64,000 bases of DNA from Falsirhodobacter flavus. Its GTDB lineage: Bacteria; Pseudomonadota; Alphaproteobacteria; Rhodobacterales; Rhodobacteraceae. Positions 9,816-19,423 of this stretch are shown here, one piece after another (the first letter of the stretch is position 1; the number at the start of each line of letters is the position of its first letter). Location: positions 682,001 through 746,000 of the forward strand of contig JARWBI010000001.1 of the NCBI GenBank assembly GCA_029846755.1, written 5' to 3'. The translations under genes were made by a program, and so were the position numbers. The notes below the pieces were generated by a model. It was not told the DNA's origin, did no database searches, and worked only from the letters and a program-made list of their open reading frames with translations.

Positions 9816-10415
9816 ATGGTTGATCGGAGCGGAATATTCGCAGGCGAATCGCCCTTTGCGATTGCGCGTGCCTGGCTTGCCGAAGCCGAGGTTTCCGAGC
9901 CGAACGATCCGAACGCCATTGCCCTTGCCACAGTTGATTCTGCCGGAATGCCCAATGTGCGCATGGTTCTGCTGAAAGAAATCGAGGACGGGGCCTTCGT
10001 CTTCTACACCAACTACGAAAGCGCCAAGGGCGAGGAAATCGCAGCTTCCGGCAAGGCGGCCTTCGTTCTGCACTGGAAATCGCTGCGCCGGCAGATTCGC
10101 GTGCGCGGAGAGGTAACGCGCGAGGAGGGGCCGCAAGCCGACGCCTACTACGCCTCGCGGTCGCTCCAAAGTCGGCTCGGGGCCTGGGCGTCGAAGCAGA
10201 GCAGGCCGCTCGGCTCGCGCGCGGCGCTGGTGGCAGAAGTGGCGCGTCAGACCGCCCGCCATGGCGCGGCACCGGCCCGCCCGCCGTTCTGGGGCGGATT
10301 CCGCATCGTTCCGCAGGAAATCGAGTTCTGGGCGGATGGCGCCTTTCGCCTTCATGATCGCTTCCGTTGGCGAAAGGAAGGGGAGGGCTGGAATATAGAT
10401 CGGCTCAACCCCTGA
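9816..10415 (+). CDS. pdxH: Pyridoxamine/pyridoxine 5'-phosphate oxidase PdxH
   Basis: PdxH oxidises pyridoxamine or pyridoxine phosphate to pyridoxal phosphate using FMN. The 199-residue protein has the FMN/substrate segments [39 protein letters not shown], and the C-terminal WGGFRI...RLHDRF...RLNP signature. A clear ribosome site, AAGGAG, lies 9 nt before the ATG. The gene stands alone between divergent fabI and the downstream cold-shock gene. Confidence 0.97.
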   Translation: MVDRSGIFAGESPFAIARAWLAEAEVSEPNDPNAIALATVDSAGMPNVRMVLLKEIEDGAFVFYTNYESAKGEEIAASGKAAFVLHWKSLRRQIRVRGEVTREEGPQADAYYASRSLQSRLGAWASKQSRPLGSRAALVAEVARQTARHGAAPARPPFWGGFRIVPQEIEFWADGAFRLHDRFRWRKEGEGWNIDRLNP

Positions 10416-10542
10416 GATATTCGCCAAAAAGGGCGGGTAAAAGTATAATGTTCGCCTTAGGGGTGTTTTACGGCTTGCCAACCGATCGCGATGATCGCAA
10501 GCTTTCGCTCCTGGGGTCTTACCGAGGAAAACGGCTCTACTG

Positions 10543-11076
10543 ATGGAAGATGTGGATAAGACCCTGCGTGTGGTGCAAGGTCGTGTAAAATGGTTCGACC
10601 CGGCAAAAGGTTTCGGGTTCATCGTAAGCGAAGACAATGCTTCCGACATCCTTCTTCACGCCAATGTCCTGCGCAATTACGGTCAAAGCTCGGTCGCCGA
10701 TGGCGCCGAGATAGAGGTCAGGGTTCAGGCGACGCAACGCGGCGCCCAGGCGGTCGAGGTTCTTTCGATCGAACCGCCGCCGGGAATGGCCCTGCCGCTG
10801 GGCGATGGCGCGACGCTTGCGACGCCCGAGGAGATTGCTGCCTGCCCAATGGAGCCGGCACGGGTCAAATGGTTCGACAAGGGCAAGGGCTTCGGCTTTG
10901 CCAATGTATTTGGTCGTCCCGAAGACGTCTTCATCCATATCGAAGTCCTGCGCGTATCGGGCTTTTCCGATCTTGGTGCGGGCGAAGCCGTGGCCCTGCG
11001 GATCATCGAGGGCAAGCGCGGGCGCATGGCGGTGCAGGTCGTCTCGTGGGAAGCTGCAGCCCGGTCCGGCGCATGA
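10543..11076 (+). CDS. Tandem cold-shock-domain protein
   Basis: The 177-residue protein contains two cold-shock domains joined by a proline- and alanine-rich linker. Domain 1 (about 11-75) has GRVKWFDPAKGFGFI and DILLHAN; domain 2 (about 104-170) has ARVKWFDKGKGFGFA and DVFIHIE. Both keep the RNP1 aromatic residues, so both should bind single-stranded RNA or DNA. Two-domain CspD-like proteins are common in alphaproteobacteria. The stop overlaps the next start (ATGA), linking it to the DUF192 gene. Confidence 0.93.
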   Translation: MEDVDKTLRVVQGRVKWFDPAKGFGFIVSEDNASDILLHANVLRNYGQSSVADGAEIEVRVQATQRGAQAVEVLSIEPPPGMALPLGDGATLATPEEIAACPMEPARVKWFDKGKGFGFANVFGRPEDVFIHIEVLRVSGFSDLGAGEAVALRIIEGKRGRMAVQVVSWEAAARSGA

Positions 11077-11534
11077 AGGCCACGCTGGCCTTTGCTGCGC
11101 TGCTGATCCCCGGCGTCGCGCTGGCGGAATGCCGCCCTGACACGGTCGAGCTGCGCGGGGATGCCGGCACTGCGCGCTTCACGGTCGAGATCGCGGATGA
11201 CGCGGCTGAACGCGCCCGCGGCCTGATGCACCGCGAATCGATGCCCCGCTCCGCGGGGATGCTTTTCATCTACGAACAGCCGCAGTCGGTCAGCTTCTGG
11301 ATGGAGAACACCCTGATCCCTCTGGACATGGTGTTTCTGGACCGGACGGGCACGGTTCGGCATGTCCATGAAAACGCCGTGCCGCTGGACCGCACTGCCA
11401 TTCCCGGCGGCGACGATATCCTTGCCGTGCTGGAGATTAACGGCGGGCTTTCGGCCCGGATGGGCATCGTGCCCGGCACGCAGATGCGCCACCCGGCCTT
11501 TGCCGAAGCCGCCGCATGGCCTTGTGCCGAATGA
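11073..11534 (+). CDS. Secreted DUF192 family protein
   Basis: The 153-residue protein starts with a signal peptide ([18 protein letters not shown], cleavage before ECRP). Its DUF192 domain shows [35 protein letters not shown], and [14 protein letters not shown]. The function of the family is not known; it is a small exported barrel-like domain. The ATG lies inside the cold-shock gene stop (ATGA), which selects this start over the long upstream open frame. tRNA-Pro follows 41 nt downstream. Confidence 0.9.
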   Translation: MKATLAFAALLIPGVALAECRPDTVELRGDAGTARFTVEIADDAAERARGLMHRESMPRSAGMLFIYEQPQSVSFWMENTLIPLDMVFLDRTGTVRHVHENAVPLDRTAIPGGDDILAVLEINGGLSARMGIVPGTQMRHPAFAEAAAWPCAE

Positions 11535-11575
11535 GGCTTTCCAAGCCCGCGCAGGCACGATAGGAAGACGGCGTT

Positions 11576-11652
11576 CGGGGCGTAGCGCAGCCTGGTAGCG
11601 CGACGGTTTTGGGTACCGTAGGTCGGAAGTTCGAATCTTCTCGCCCCGACCA
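11576..11652 (+). tRNA. tRNA-Pro (anticodon TGG)
   Basis: A full cloverleaf folds from this 77-nt stretch. The acceptor CGGGGCG pairs with CGCCCCG, the anticodon stem ACGGT/ACCGT holds loop TTTGGGT with anticodon TGG, and the T loop is TTCGAATC. The CCA end is encoded. Confidence 0.98.
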
Positions 11653-11857
11653 TTTTTCACGATCCACCCAAGCGATTTGCAAAAGGGCGGAACCGGCACC
11701 GCGGCAGGCTGGTTAAGCGGCCCGCCGCTTGCAAGAGCACGTGACCGTATTCAGCGCCGCGATGCCTGCGGGTTGTGGTTCCAACACTGCCATTGCGATT
11801 GACGCGCATGGCGTCAGTTGCCAGTTTGGCTTCAATGCACGCCAGAGGTGAAACTGC

Positions 11858-12604
11858 ATGTACGTCCAACCGACCGGGCTGAAATATACCCGCTTCCTCC
11901 GCCGCCTGCATCGCCGCCATATCTTCGACTGGTATCTAGAGGTTGGATGCCGGACGGGGACGACCATCGCGCCATCGCGAAGCAAGACTGTCGCGGTCGA
12001 TCCGTTCTTCAAGATCGACACAAACGTCATCGGTCCGAAACCGGCGCTGCATGTCTTTCAAGCCACGAGCGATGCGTTCTTTGAATCCGGCTTTCTTAGG
12101 GCAATACAGGCCAGGCTGTCGTTCAGCTTTCTGGACGGGATGCACCTGTTCGAATTCCTTCTGCGCGACTTCATGAATGCCGAAGCGGCGAGCAGGCCGG
12201 ACGGGATCATCGCGCTGCACGATTGCTGCCCTTCGTCGCTGGAAATGACGACGCGGGATCTGGACAATATCCCCAAGGGCGCGTGGACGGGCGATGTGTG
12301 GAAGCTGATCCCGATCCTTCAGGAGTTTCGCCCGGACCTGACCATCAAGGTGCTGGACTGCGCGCCGACCGGCCTTGTCCTGATCTCCGGGCTGGATCCC
12401 GACAACAGGGTTCTGCGGCAGGCTTACGACACGATCGTCGACCGTTATCGCGACCGGTCCATCGAAGATTTCGGACCGGCCGCGTTCTACGAGCGCGTCT
12501 CTTATGTCGACGCGCAAGCCTATTGCGATGAAGGTTTCCCCGATTTCGCGCCGATCAGCCTGCCCGAGGAGTCGCTTGTGATCCCGACCAAGATCACGCC
12601 ATAG
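11858..12604 (+). CDS. Putative class I SAM-dependent methyltransferase
   Basis: The 248-residue protein begins with a helical segment, then a Rossmann-like part: FDWYLEVGCRTGTT (SAM-binding glycine loop), VAVDPFF, LSFSFLDGMHLFEF and GIIALHDCCP. This resembles the Methyltransf_24 type of class I methyltransferase often linked to surface polysaccharides. Substrate unknown. It stands alone: a 205-bp gap without an evident gene separates it from tRNA-Pro, and nlpD converges on it from the right with a 14-bp gap. Confidence 0.7.
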   Translation: MYVQPTGLKYTRFLRRLHRRHIFDWYLEVGCRTGTTIAPSRSKTVAVDPFFKIDTNVIGPKPALHVFQATSDAFFESGFLRAIQARLSFSFLDGMHLFEFLLRDFMNAEAASRPDGIIALHDCCPSSLEMTTRDLDNIPKGAWTGDVWKLIPILQEFRPDLTIKVLDCAPTGLVLISGLDPDNRVLRQAYDTIVDRYRDRSIEDFGPAAFYERVSYVDAQAYCDEGFPDFAPISLPEESLVIPTKITP

Positions 12605-12618
12605 GAGGGGCCGCCCTC

Positions 12619-13752
12619 CTATTGCAGATAGGGCATCGGATCCACGCTTTCGAAGCCCTTGCGCACCTCGAAGTGCAGGAAGGGCGAGGCCGCCTGCCGC
12701 ACGACGGCGATCTTCTGGCCGCGCGACACCGATGCACCTTTCGCCACCGTCAGCCCGTCGATCCCGGCATAGACGGTCAGGGTATTGTCGGCATGGCGCA
12801 GCACGAGGATCGGCACCTGATCCGTATCGCGCGTGATCGCGGCGACCGTCCCGTCCGCTGCGGCCACGACCGAAGATCCGGCGGCGGCGCCAATGTCGAT
12901 CCCCTCGTTCTTGCCCTTCTGGTATCCGCGGATGATGCTGCCGCTGGCCGGCATCGCGAACCGCGCGCTGCTGGTTCGCTGATCGCCCAGACCGGGCGAG
13001 GCGGGGCCGGGCTGCGCTGCGGATGCCGGGATGGTGGTTTCCTGCGGCAGCGGATCGGCGGCCGAGGGCGGAACCGGCGCGGACGATCCTGCGCCCGGCG
13101 CGCTGGGCTGCGCAGGGGCGGCGGCGGTCGAGACCGGGATCATCAGCATCTGCCCCTCGCGCAGCGACAGGTTCGCATCCAACCCGTTCCATTCGGCCAG
13201 AGCCTTGGGCGAGACGTTGTAGCTGCGGGCGATGGAATAGGCCGTTTCTCCGCGCGCCACGCGGTGCTGGGCGGGCTGCGGTGCGGCGGCGACCGGGGCG
13301 GCAGGTGCCGCAGCCGTGGTCTGCGAACGGTCGATCGCGGCGCCGGCCAGTTCCGTGACCGAGATCGCCCCGGTCGTGATCCCGCCCGAAATCGGCGCGG
13401 CGGCAGGCGCGGCACTGGCGACGCGGTTCGGCAGCGCGATCACCTCGCCCCCGCGCAGGGGGGTGTTGGCGTCGATGGCGTTGTAGCGCGCCAGTTCCGC
13501 CGGAGTGGTGCCGACGCGCGATGCGATGGCGGCGACGGTTTCGCCCTGACGCGCAATCACCACCTGATATCCGGGATAGGAGATGATGCCCTGCGCATCG
13601 GCCTGCGGGCGCGCCTGCGTCGCGTTCAGCGCGGCATCGCGGGTGTTCAGTCCGTTGCGGAAATCCCAGTCCATCGGCTGGTCCGAACATGCAGCCAGAA
13701 GAACGGCGAGCGAGACCATGGAAACCGCGCGCAGACGTTTGTTGGAGATCAT
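12619..13752 (-). CDS. nlpD: NlpD-like lipoprotein: two LysM domains and a degenerate LytM/M23 domain
   Basis: The 377-residue protein has a lipoprotein signal ending in LLAAC (Cys22), two LysM repeats (about 60-100 and 160-205) that bind peptidoglycan, a proline/alanine-rich linker, and a C-terminal M23 domain. In the M23 domain the metal His before GIDIG is Asn (KNEGIDIG), and the HxH motif reads FLHFEVR, lacking its first His. It therefore should not cut peptidoglycan but, like E. coli NlpD, activate amidases during division (inference). I chose the ATG at 13752, which has AGAGG upstream and gives a proper signal; the ATG at 13791 overlaps the pcm stop. It follows surE and pcm, a conserved order. 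Confidence 0.88.
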   Translation of the reverse strand: MISNKRLRAVSMVSLAVLLAACSDQPMDWDFRNGLNTRDAALNATQARPQADAQGIISYPGYQVVIARQGETVAAIASRVGTTPAELARYNAIDANTPLRGGEVIALPNRVASAAPAAAPISGGITTGAISVTELAGAAIDRSQTTAAAPAAPVAAAPQPAQHRVARGETAYSIARSYNVSPKALAEWNGLDANLSLREGQMLMIPVSTAAAPAQPSAPGAGSSAPVPPSAADPLPQETTIPASAAQPGPASPGLGDQRTSSARFAMPASGSIIRGYQKGKNEGIDIGAAAGSSVVAAADGTVAAITRDTDQVPILVLRHADNTLTVYAGIDGLTVAKGASVSRGQKIAVVRQAASPFLHFEVRKGFESVDPMPYLQ

Positions 13753-13787
13753 TGCCCTAACCTCTTGCTTGTGGCCTTTGCCATCTT

Positions 13788-14441
13788 TCATTCCGACCCA
13801 AGCCCTTCGACCAAGGGGACGAAGCGCACGGGGCGCATTTCCTCGTATTCGAAACCCGTCTCGTGCCGGGTGACCTTTATCAGGTTCTGCACGGCATCTG
13901 TCTGCCCCACGGGCACGACCATGATGCCACCGATCTTCAGTTGTGCCAACAGCGGCCCCGGCGGGTCTTCAGCTGCCGCCGTGACCAGAATGCGGTCGAA
14001 CGGCGCCTGATCGGGCAGACCGTGGCTGCCATCGGCGGCAAAGGCGGTGATGTTGGTCAGGTCCAGCTGGCGGAACACCTCGGTCGCCTCGCGCACCAGC
14101 CTGCGGTGGCGGTCCACGGTATAGACGCGCCGCGCCAGCAGCGAAAGGATTGCAGCTTGATAGCCGGAGCCGGTCCCGATCTCCAGCACCTTGTCGCGGG
14201 GGGACAGGTGCAGCGCCTGCGTCATCAGCGCCACGACCGAAGGCTGGCTGATCGTCTGGCCGCAGGCGATGGGCAGGGGGGTATCCTCATAGGCGCGTTC
14301 GGCGAACAGCCCCTTGACGAAAGCGCCGCGGTCGATCCGCTCCATCGCCGTCAGCACGCGGCCATCGGTGATCCCGCGCGAGCGCAGCGCGTAGAGGAAG
14401 CGCATCTTGCGTTCCGCGATGCCCTCGTCCTCGTCCGTCAT
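13788..14441 (-). CDS. pcm: Protein-L-isoaspartate O-methyltransferase Pcm
   Basis: Pcm methylates isoaspartyl residues in damaged proteins so that they can be repaired. The 217-residue enzyme has the substrate segment [18 protein letters not shown] and the SAM loop [15 protein letters not shown], followed by VYTVDRH and the C-terminal RFVPLVEG. Its ATG overlaps the surE stop (ATGA), and its own stop overlaps an alternative start of nlpD. The trio surE-pcm-nlpD is a widespread stationary-phase and maintenance cluster. Confidence 0.95.
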   Translation of the reverse strand: MTDEDEGIAERKMRFLYALRSRGITDGRVLTAMERIDRGAFVKGLFAERAYEDTPLPIACGQTISQPSVVALMTQALHLSPRDKVLEIGTGSGYQAAILSLLARRVYTVDRHRRLVREATEVFRQLDLTNITAFAADGSHGLPDQAPFDRILVTAAAEDPPGPLLAQLKIGGIMVVPVGQTDAVQNLIKVTRHETGFEYEEMRPVRFVPLVEGLGSE

Positions 14442-15223
14442 GCCAGCGCGTTCTCCAGCTCTGCCATGCGGTCATGCGCGGTCAGATCGCAGCGCATCGG
14501 CGTGACCGAGATATGGCCTTCGAGGTTCACCGCTGCATCCGTGCCGGCTGCCGAGGCCGCCTGCTGCGCGCCGCCCCTGATCCACAGGAACCGCTTGCCC
14601 GAGGGCGAGATATGCGGCTCGGTCGAAAAGCAGGTGCCGCGGCGGAAGCCCTGCGCGGCAACGCGGGTGCCTTTGGTCGCGGCTGCGGACACTGGCGGGA
14701 AGTTCACGTTGTAGAACAGCCGATAATCGGCATCGTCCCACAGCCCGTGATCCAGCAGTCTGCGGATGACCGCCGCGCCATGGGTGCGGGCGCAGTCGAA
14801 CGGATCGGCCAGCTTCTGCGTTTCGGGGCCCATATATTGCGACAGGGCGATGGCCGGGATGCCTTGCAGCGCGCCTTCGATGGCACCGCCGATGGTGCCG
14901 GAATAAAGCACGTTCTCGCCCGAGTTATTGCCCCGGTTTACGCCCGACAGGATCAGGTCGGGCTTTGCGCCCTCCAGCACGTCATGGATCGCGGCAAGTA
15001 CGCAATCGGCGGGGCTGCCCTCGGCAGCAAAGCGGCGCTCGTCCAGTTTCGCGATCAGCATGGGGTGGGTATAGCTGATGGCATGGCCGACGCCTGATTG
15101 CTCGAACGCGGGGGCCACGGTCCAGACTTCGCCGCCGTCCCCGGCGATTTCGGTCGCGATTTCGGTCAGGACTTCCAGCCCCGGGGCGTTGATGCCGTCG
15201 TCGTTCGTGATGAGGATGCGCAT
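14438..15223 (-). CDS. surE: 5'/3'-nucleotidase SurE
   Basis: SurE is a metal-dependent phosphatase acting on nucleoside monophosphates. The 261-residue protein starts [17 protein letters not shown], whose NDDG provides metal-binding aspartates, and continues with [15 protein letters not shown], the metal-site segment [19 protein letters not shown] and FYNVNFPPV. It is the first gene of the surE-pcm-nlpD set. The 5' side faces a 69-bp gap before the response regulator end. Confidence 0.96.
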   Translation of the reverse strand: MRILITNDDGINAPGLEVLTEIATEIAGDGGEVWTVAPAFEQSGVGHAISYTHPMLIAKLDERRFAAEGSPADCVLAAIHDVLEGAKPDLILSGVNRGNNSGENVLYSGTIGGAIEGALQGIPAIALSQYMGPETQKLADPFDCARTHGAAVIRRLLDHGLWDDADYRLFYNVNFPPVSAAATKGTRVAAQGFRRGTCFSTEPHISPSGKRFLWIRGGAQQAASAAGTDAAVNLEGHISVTPMRCDLTAHDRMAELENALA

Positions 15224-15292
15224 GGAAAGCCCTTCGTTTCCCCCTGATTAGACGAGGGGCGTCCGGGCGTAAAGCTTTGCGGGCAGCAGAAA

Positions 15293-15664
15293 TCAGGAAG
15301 GGCGGGCGCCGTCGCCGATCGCCTCTGCCAGATCGTGCAGGTCGAACGGCTTCTGCAACGTGCGCGTGCCCTGATACGCCTCGGTCAGGCCAAGCGTTCC
15401 ATATCCTGTCGCGAATATGAACGGCACGCCCCTGTCGCGCAGCGCATCCGCGATGGGGAAGGAGGGCTTGTCCGCGAGATTGACATCGAGCACCGCGAAA
15501 TCCAGCATCTCGTCCCGCGCCAGGGCCAGACCGCGTTCCAGCCGAAGCGCGGGGCCGACGACCTCAAAGCCGAGATCGCGCAGATAATCTTCGATCATCA
15601 TCGCGACGAACAGCTCATCCTCGACCACAAGGACCCTCGGCGCCCTTTCAGTCATGATATCCAT
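15293..15664 (-). CDS. Single-domain response regulator
   Basis: This 123-residue receiver domain has no output domain. It shows the acidic pair VVEDE, the phosphoacceptor Asp60 in VLDVNLADK, and the C-terminal conserved Lys in LQKPFD. It lies right behind the HWE kinase gene. A GTG at 15667 abuts the kinase stop; I prefer the ATG at 15664, and an ATG at 15652 is also possible. It is likely the partner of that kinase, passing phosphate to another protein or acting as a phosphate sink. Confidence 0.88.
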   Translation of the reverse strand: MDIMTERAPRVLVVEDELFVAMMIEDYLRDLGFEVVGPALRLERGLALARDEMLDFAVLDVNLADKPSFPIADALRDRGVPFIFATGYGTLGLTEAYQGTRTLQKPFDLHDLAEAIGDGARPS

Positions 15665-15667
15665 CAC

Positions 15668-17140
15668 CTAACCAATCTTCACCGCATCAAGCCTGGCATC
15701 GAGTTCCAGAGCGAAGCCCTCGGGCGCATAGCTCATCGCCACATCCGCATCCAGTTCGGCACCAAGTCCCCGTTCTATCACGTCCATCCCGAACCCCCTT
15801 CTTGTCGGGGGGCAGACCGGAGGGCCGCCACGTTCCAACCAGACAAACCTGAAACGGGGCGCGTTGTTCCCCTCGACCGACCACGAAATCCGCACGGTTC
15901 CGTCATCGCTGGACAGCGCCCCGTATTTCACGGCGTTGGTTGCCAGTTCGTGAATTGCCAGCGACAGGGCAAGCGCCTGCCTGCGCCCCAGGGCGACCTC
16001 CGGCCCGTCAAGGTGGAAGCGCTGTGCGCCCATGGGTTCCAGCGCGGATGCCAGGACGGCGGCCACGGTGGCCTCGGCCCAGCTTTGCCCGGTCAGCACA
16101 TCCTGCGCGCGGGACAGGGCGAGGATGCGCGCCGAGATCGACTCGCTGGCCTCTTTCAACGACGAGGATTGGCGCAGCGTATGGCGCACGACGCTTTGCA
16201 CGGTTGCGAGCGAATTCTTGACCCGGTGGTTCAGCTCGTTCAGCAGGAAACGCTGATGTTCCTGCGCCCGGGCGCGTTCCGTCACATCCATGCCCATCAC
16301 GAGGATATGGGTGATCTGGTCGCCCTCGTCCCGGATCGGCTGATAGATGAAGTCGAGGTTGCGCGGCTCCTCGGGTCCATGGCCGCCTTTGCGCAGGAAG
16401 ACGGGCGTTCCGATCCCGACATGCGCCTCGCCGGTGCGAAAGGCGGCGTCCATGCTTGCAACGAAGCCCTGCGCGACGACTTCGGGGACCGCGTCGGCAA
16501 GACGCTGCCCGATCACGTCGCGCCCGCCGATCAGTTCGCGATATCCCGGATTGGTGAATTCGAACACATGGTCGGCCCCGGCAAGGATCGCAACGAAGCC
16601 CGGCGCCTGATCGAACATTCGGTGCATGCGCTGCATCTCGTCGATGCGGCGGCGTTCGGCCAGAACGCGGTCGGTCGTTTCCACCACGATGACCATTGCG
16701 CCCGCCGGAACGCCTTCGTCATCGGGGACCGGAGAGTAGAACAGGTCGAGATAGACCTCCTCGGCCACGCCGTTCCGGTTCAGCATCATCAACTGATCGC
16801 GCAGGCTGAGCGAGCCGCCCGAAAGGCAGGTGTCGATCATGCGCTGGTTGTGGTCGGCAATCTCGGGCCAGGCTTCCCGCGCAGGCAGACCGAGGATTTG
16901 TGGATGTCGACCGCCCGCGAACCGGGCATAGGCGTCGTTATAGATCAGGATCGCATCCGCGCCCCACATCATGACGATCGGGGTGGGAGAGCGCAGCACG
17001 ATGGAGATGGCCGTCCGCAGGCTTTGGCCCCAGCGATGCGCGGGACCGAGCGGGGTTTCACCCCATTCGATCTTCCGCATCAACGCCTCAATCCCGCCGC
17101 CGCCGGCAAGAAAGGCGAAGATATCGTCATGCTGGCTCAA
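15668..17140 (-). CDS. PAS-containing HWE-family sensor histidine kinase
   Basis: The 490-residue soluble kinase has two PAS-like sensor domains (about 40-160 and 170-290) and a C-terminal HWE kinase core. The phosphorylated His is probably His305 in NELNHRVKNSLA, followed by the N box ELATNAVKYGAL and the WLE motif in FVWLERGG, then RGFGMDVIERGL. HWE kinases are typical of alphaproteobacteria and often sense light, oxygen or redox through PAS domains; the signal here is unknown. No transmembrane segment is seen. The response-regulator gene follows immediately. Confidence 0.92.
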   Translation of the reverse strand: MSQHDDIFAFLAGGGGIEALMRKIEWGETPLGPAHRWGQSLRTAISIVLRSPTPIVMMWGADAILIYNDAYARFAGGRHPQILGLPAREAWPEIADHNQRMIDTCLSGGSLSLRDQLMMLNRNGVAEEVYLDLFYSPVPDDEGVPAGAMVIVVETTDRVLAERRRIDEMQRMHRMFDQAPGFVAILAGADHVFEFTNPGYRELIGGRDVIGQRLADAVPEVVAQGFVASMDAAFRTGEAHVGIGTPVFLRKGGHGPEEPRNLDFIYQPIRDEGDQITHILVMGMDVTERARAQEHQRFLLNELNHRVKNSLATVQSVVRHTLRQSSSLKEASESISARILALSRAQDVLTGQSWAEATVAAVLASALEPMGAQRFHLDGPEVALGRRQALALSLAIHELATNAVKYGALSSDDGTVRISWSVEGNNAPRFRFVWLERGGPPVCPPTRRGFGMDVIERGLGAELDADVAMSYAPEGFALELDARLDAVKIG

Positions 17141-17206
17141 GGTGGCTGACCCGTTCTAAGTCGTTGCGGCGACTTTAGAAGCCGCTGCAACGGGATTCAA
17201 CATGCC

Positions 17207-17878
17207 TTATTGCCCAATGGCTTGATCGTAACGTTCCGAGATTTCGGTCCAGTCCACGATGTCCCACCACTTGCCCAGATACTCGGCCCGGCGGTTGTTG
17301 TAGGTCAGGTAATATGCGTGCTCCCACACGTCGTTGCCCAGAAGCGGCGTGCCTTGTGTTTCGGCCACGTCCATCAGCGGGTTGTCCTGATTGGGGGTTG
17401 ATGTGATCTCCAGCTGGTCCTCGTCGTTCACGATCAGCCAGACCCAGCCCGAGCCGAAACGGTCGGCCCCGGCCTTTTCGAATGCGGCGCGGAATTCATC
17501 TTCCGATCCGAAGACAGCCGTGATCGCTTCGGACAGTTCCGGCGACATCTCGCCCGCCTCAGCCGCCGGGGCCATCGATTCCCAAAAGAATGTGTGGTTC
17601 CAGTGCCCGCCCGCGTTGTTGCGGATCGCGGGCGTGAAGGTGCCGGCCCCGGCGACCAGATCCTCCAGCGACGTGCCTGCAGGGGCATCGCCCGCTGCGA
17701 TGGCTTTGTTCAGATTGTCGACATAGGTCTGGTGATGTTTGCCGTGGTGCAGTTCCATCGTCTGCGCGTTGATGACCGGGTCCAGCGCGTCTGCGGCATA
17801 GGGCAGTTCGGGAAGCGTGAAATCCTGCGCAAGCGCGGGAAAGGCGAAAAGCGAGGCGGCGAGGGCGGTGCGTAGCAT
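17207..17878 (-). CDS. sodB: Exported Fe/Mn superoxide dismutase
   Basis: The enzyme converts superoxide to oxygen and peroxide. The 223-residue protein has the four expected metal ligands in MELHHGKHHQTYV, GGHWNHTFFW and DVWEHAYYL, and the signature DVWEHAYY. Unusually, it begins with a signal peptide, MLRTALAASLFAFPALA, cleaved before QDF, so it should work in the periplasm. The Fe/Mn type cannot be told firmly from sequence. It is read divergently from the downstream aminotransferase across 118 bp. Confidence 0.9.
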   Translation of the reverse strand: MLRTALAASLFAFPALAQDFTLPELPYAADALDPVINAQTMELHHGKHHQTYVDNLNKAIAAGDAPAGTSLEDLVAGAGTFTPAIRNNAGGHWNHTFFWESMAPAAEAGEMSPELSEAITAVFGSEDEFRAAFEKAGADRFGSGWVWLIVNDEDQLEITSTPNQDNPLMDVAETQGTPLLGNDVWEHAYYLTYNNRRAEYLGKWWDIVDWTEISERYDQAIGQ

Positions 17879-17996
17879 GTCGGCTCCTTTTTGCGGGTCT
17901 TGGGGTCAACCGAACGGGGCGGGATCTGTTCCTGCGACATCATGGACAGCCGAGGCGGCCCCGTGCCATCGTCGGGGCATCCAAGCGGAGGCGATC

Positions 17997-19358
17997 ATGA
18001 ACGACATCCCGAATTCCCTTGCCGGACGCGATCTGGCACATGTGCTGCATCCCTATACCAACGCGCGTGCGCATGAACGCAACGGGCCGGTCGTGCTTGC
18101 ACGAGGGGAGGGGGTTCACGTCTTCGACGATACGGGCCGCGAGTATATCGAGGCGATGTCGGGCCTGTGGAGCGTGGCCCTGGGCTTTTCGGAGCCGCGT
18201 CTGGTTCAGGCCGCGACACGGCAGTTGGAAACGCTGCCCTTCATGCACACATTCTCGGGCAAGGCGCATGAGCCGTCGATCCTGCTGGCCGAAAAGCTTT
18301 GCGCGTTGACGGGCCTGGACCGGGTGTTCTTCACCAATTCCGGGTCCGAGGCGAACGACACCGTTGTCAAGATGGCCTGGTTCCGAAACAACGCCATCGG
18401 CAAGCCCGAGAAGAAGAAGTTCATCGCCCGCCTGAACGGCTATCATGGCGTGACTGTGGCTTCGGCCAGCCTGACGGGCCTGCCTGGAAACCATCGCGGC
18501 TTCGATCTGCCGCTGCCTTTCGTCCATCACGTCACGACGCCGCACCATTACCGCTTCGCCGACGAGGGCGAAAGCGAGGAGGCCTTCGCGACCCGTCTGG
18601 CCGAGGAGTTGGAGGCGAAGATCATCGCCGAGGGACCGGACACCGTCGCCGCCTTCATCGGAGAGCCGGTGATCGGCGCGGGCGGGGTTCTGGTGCCGCC
18701 GAAAGGCTATTGGGAGAAGGTTCAGGCCGTCTGCCGCAAATACGACGTGCTGGTCGTGGCGGACGAGGTGATCTGCGGCTTCGGACGCACCGGCCGGATG
18801 TTCGGCAGCCAGACCTTCGGGATCGAGCCGGACATCATGGTGCTGTCGAAACAGATCACCTCCTCCTATCAGCCGCTGGCGGCGGTGGTGTTCAAGGATG
18901 CGATCTATCAGGACATCGCCGATGGCAGCGCGGCGCTTGGCACGTTCGGCCATGGCTATACCGCCTCGGGGCATCCGGTCGCGACGGCGGTGGGGCTGGA
19001 GAACCTTGCCATCATCGAGGAACGCGGGCTGGTGGAGCATGCCGCCGCGATGGGTGAGGTGCTGCGCGCCGGGCTGGCGAAATGGCGCGATCATCCGCTG
19101 GTGGGCGAGGTGCGCGGCGTCGGGCTGATCGCCTCGGTCGAATTCGTCGCGGACCGCAAGACGCGGGCGAAGTTCGATCCGGTCGGCAGGTTCGGGCAGG
19201 AGGTATTCCGCGCCGGGCACGAGCATGGCCTCATCATCCGCGCCATCGGCGACACTATCGCCTTCTGCCCGCCACTCATCATCACCGAGGAGGAGGTGGG
19301 CGAGCTTCTGCGCCGGTTCGAGGCCACCATTCGGCAAGTCGCCGCCACCCTGCGCTGA
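17997..19358 (+). CDS. Class III omega-aminotransferase
   Basis: The 453-residue PLP enzyme of the class III family shows TNSGSEANDTVVKMAW, NGYHGVTVASASLTG, the cofactor segment VVADEVICGFGRTGRMFG, and the Schiff-base lysine in VLSKQITSSYQPL. Members use beta-alanine, putrescine, taurine or similar amines with pyruvate. The substrate is not set by what I can see. The open frame runs back to 17817, but the ATG at 17997 has GGAG 9 nt upstream and fits the family start. Confidence 0.9.
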   Translation: MNDIPNSLAGRDLAHVLHPYTNARAHERNGPVVLARGEGVHVFDDTGREYIEAMSGLWSVALGFSEPRLVQAATRQLETLPFMHTFSGKAHEPSILLAEKLCALTGLDRVFFTNSGSEANDTVVKMAWFRNNAIGKPEKKKFIARLNGYHGVTVASASLTGLPGNHRGFDLPLPFVHHVTTPHHYRFADEGESEEAFATRLAEELEAKIIAEGPDTVAAFIGEPVIGAGGVLVPPKGYWEKVQAVCRKYDVLVVADEVICGFGRTGRMFGSQTFGIEPDIMVLSKQITSSYQPLAAVVFKDAIYQDIADGSAALGTFGHGYTASGHPVATAVGLENLAIIEERGLVEHAAAMGEVLRAGLAKWRDHPLVGEVRGVGLIASVEFVADRKTRAKFDPVGRFGQEVFRAGHEHGLIIRAIGDTIAFCPPLIITEEEVGELLRRFEATIRQVAATLR

Positions 19359-19423
19359 GCTGCCCCTTGGCCCGGGCGGCGGGCGGCGATACGAAGGTGA
19401 TCCCAACACAAGGATGACGCCCA

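Noticed and set aside
11653-11857. Gap between tRNA-Pro and the methyltransferase as a possible integration scar
   Set aside because: No repeat of the tRNA end, integrase or remnant gene is visible; I see nothing definite in it.
17141-17206. Imperfect hairpin CGTTGCGGC/GCCGCTGCAACG as a sod terminator
   Set aside because: The stem is bulged and no U run follows, so it was not listed.
17940-19409. A 489-codon minus-strand frame
   Set aside because: Shadow of the class III aminotransferase, whose motifs are on the plus strand.
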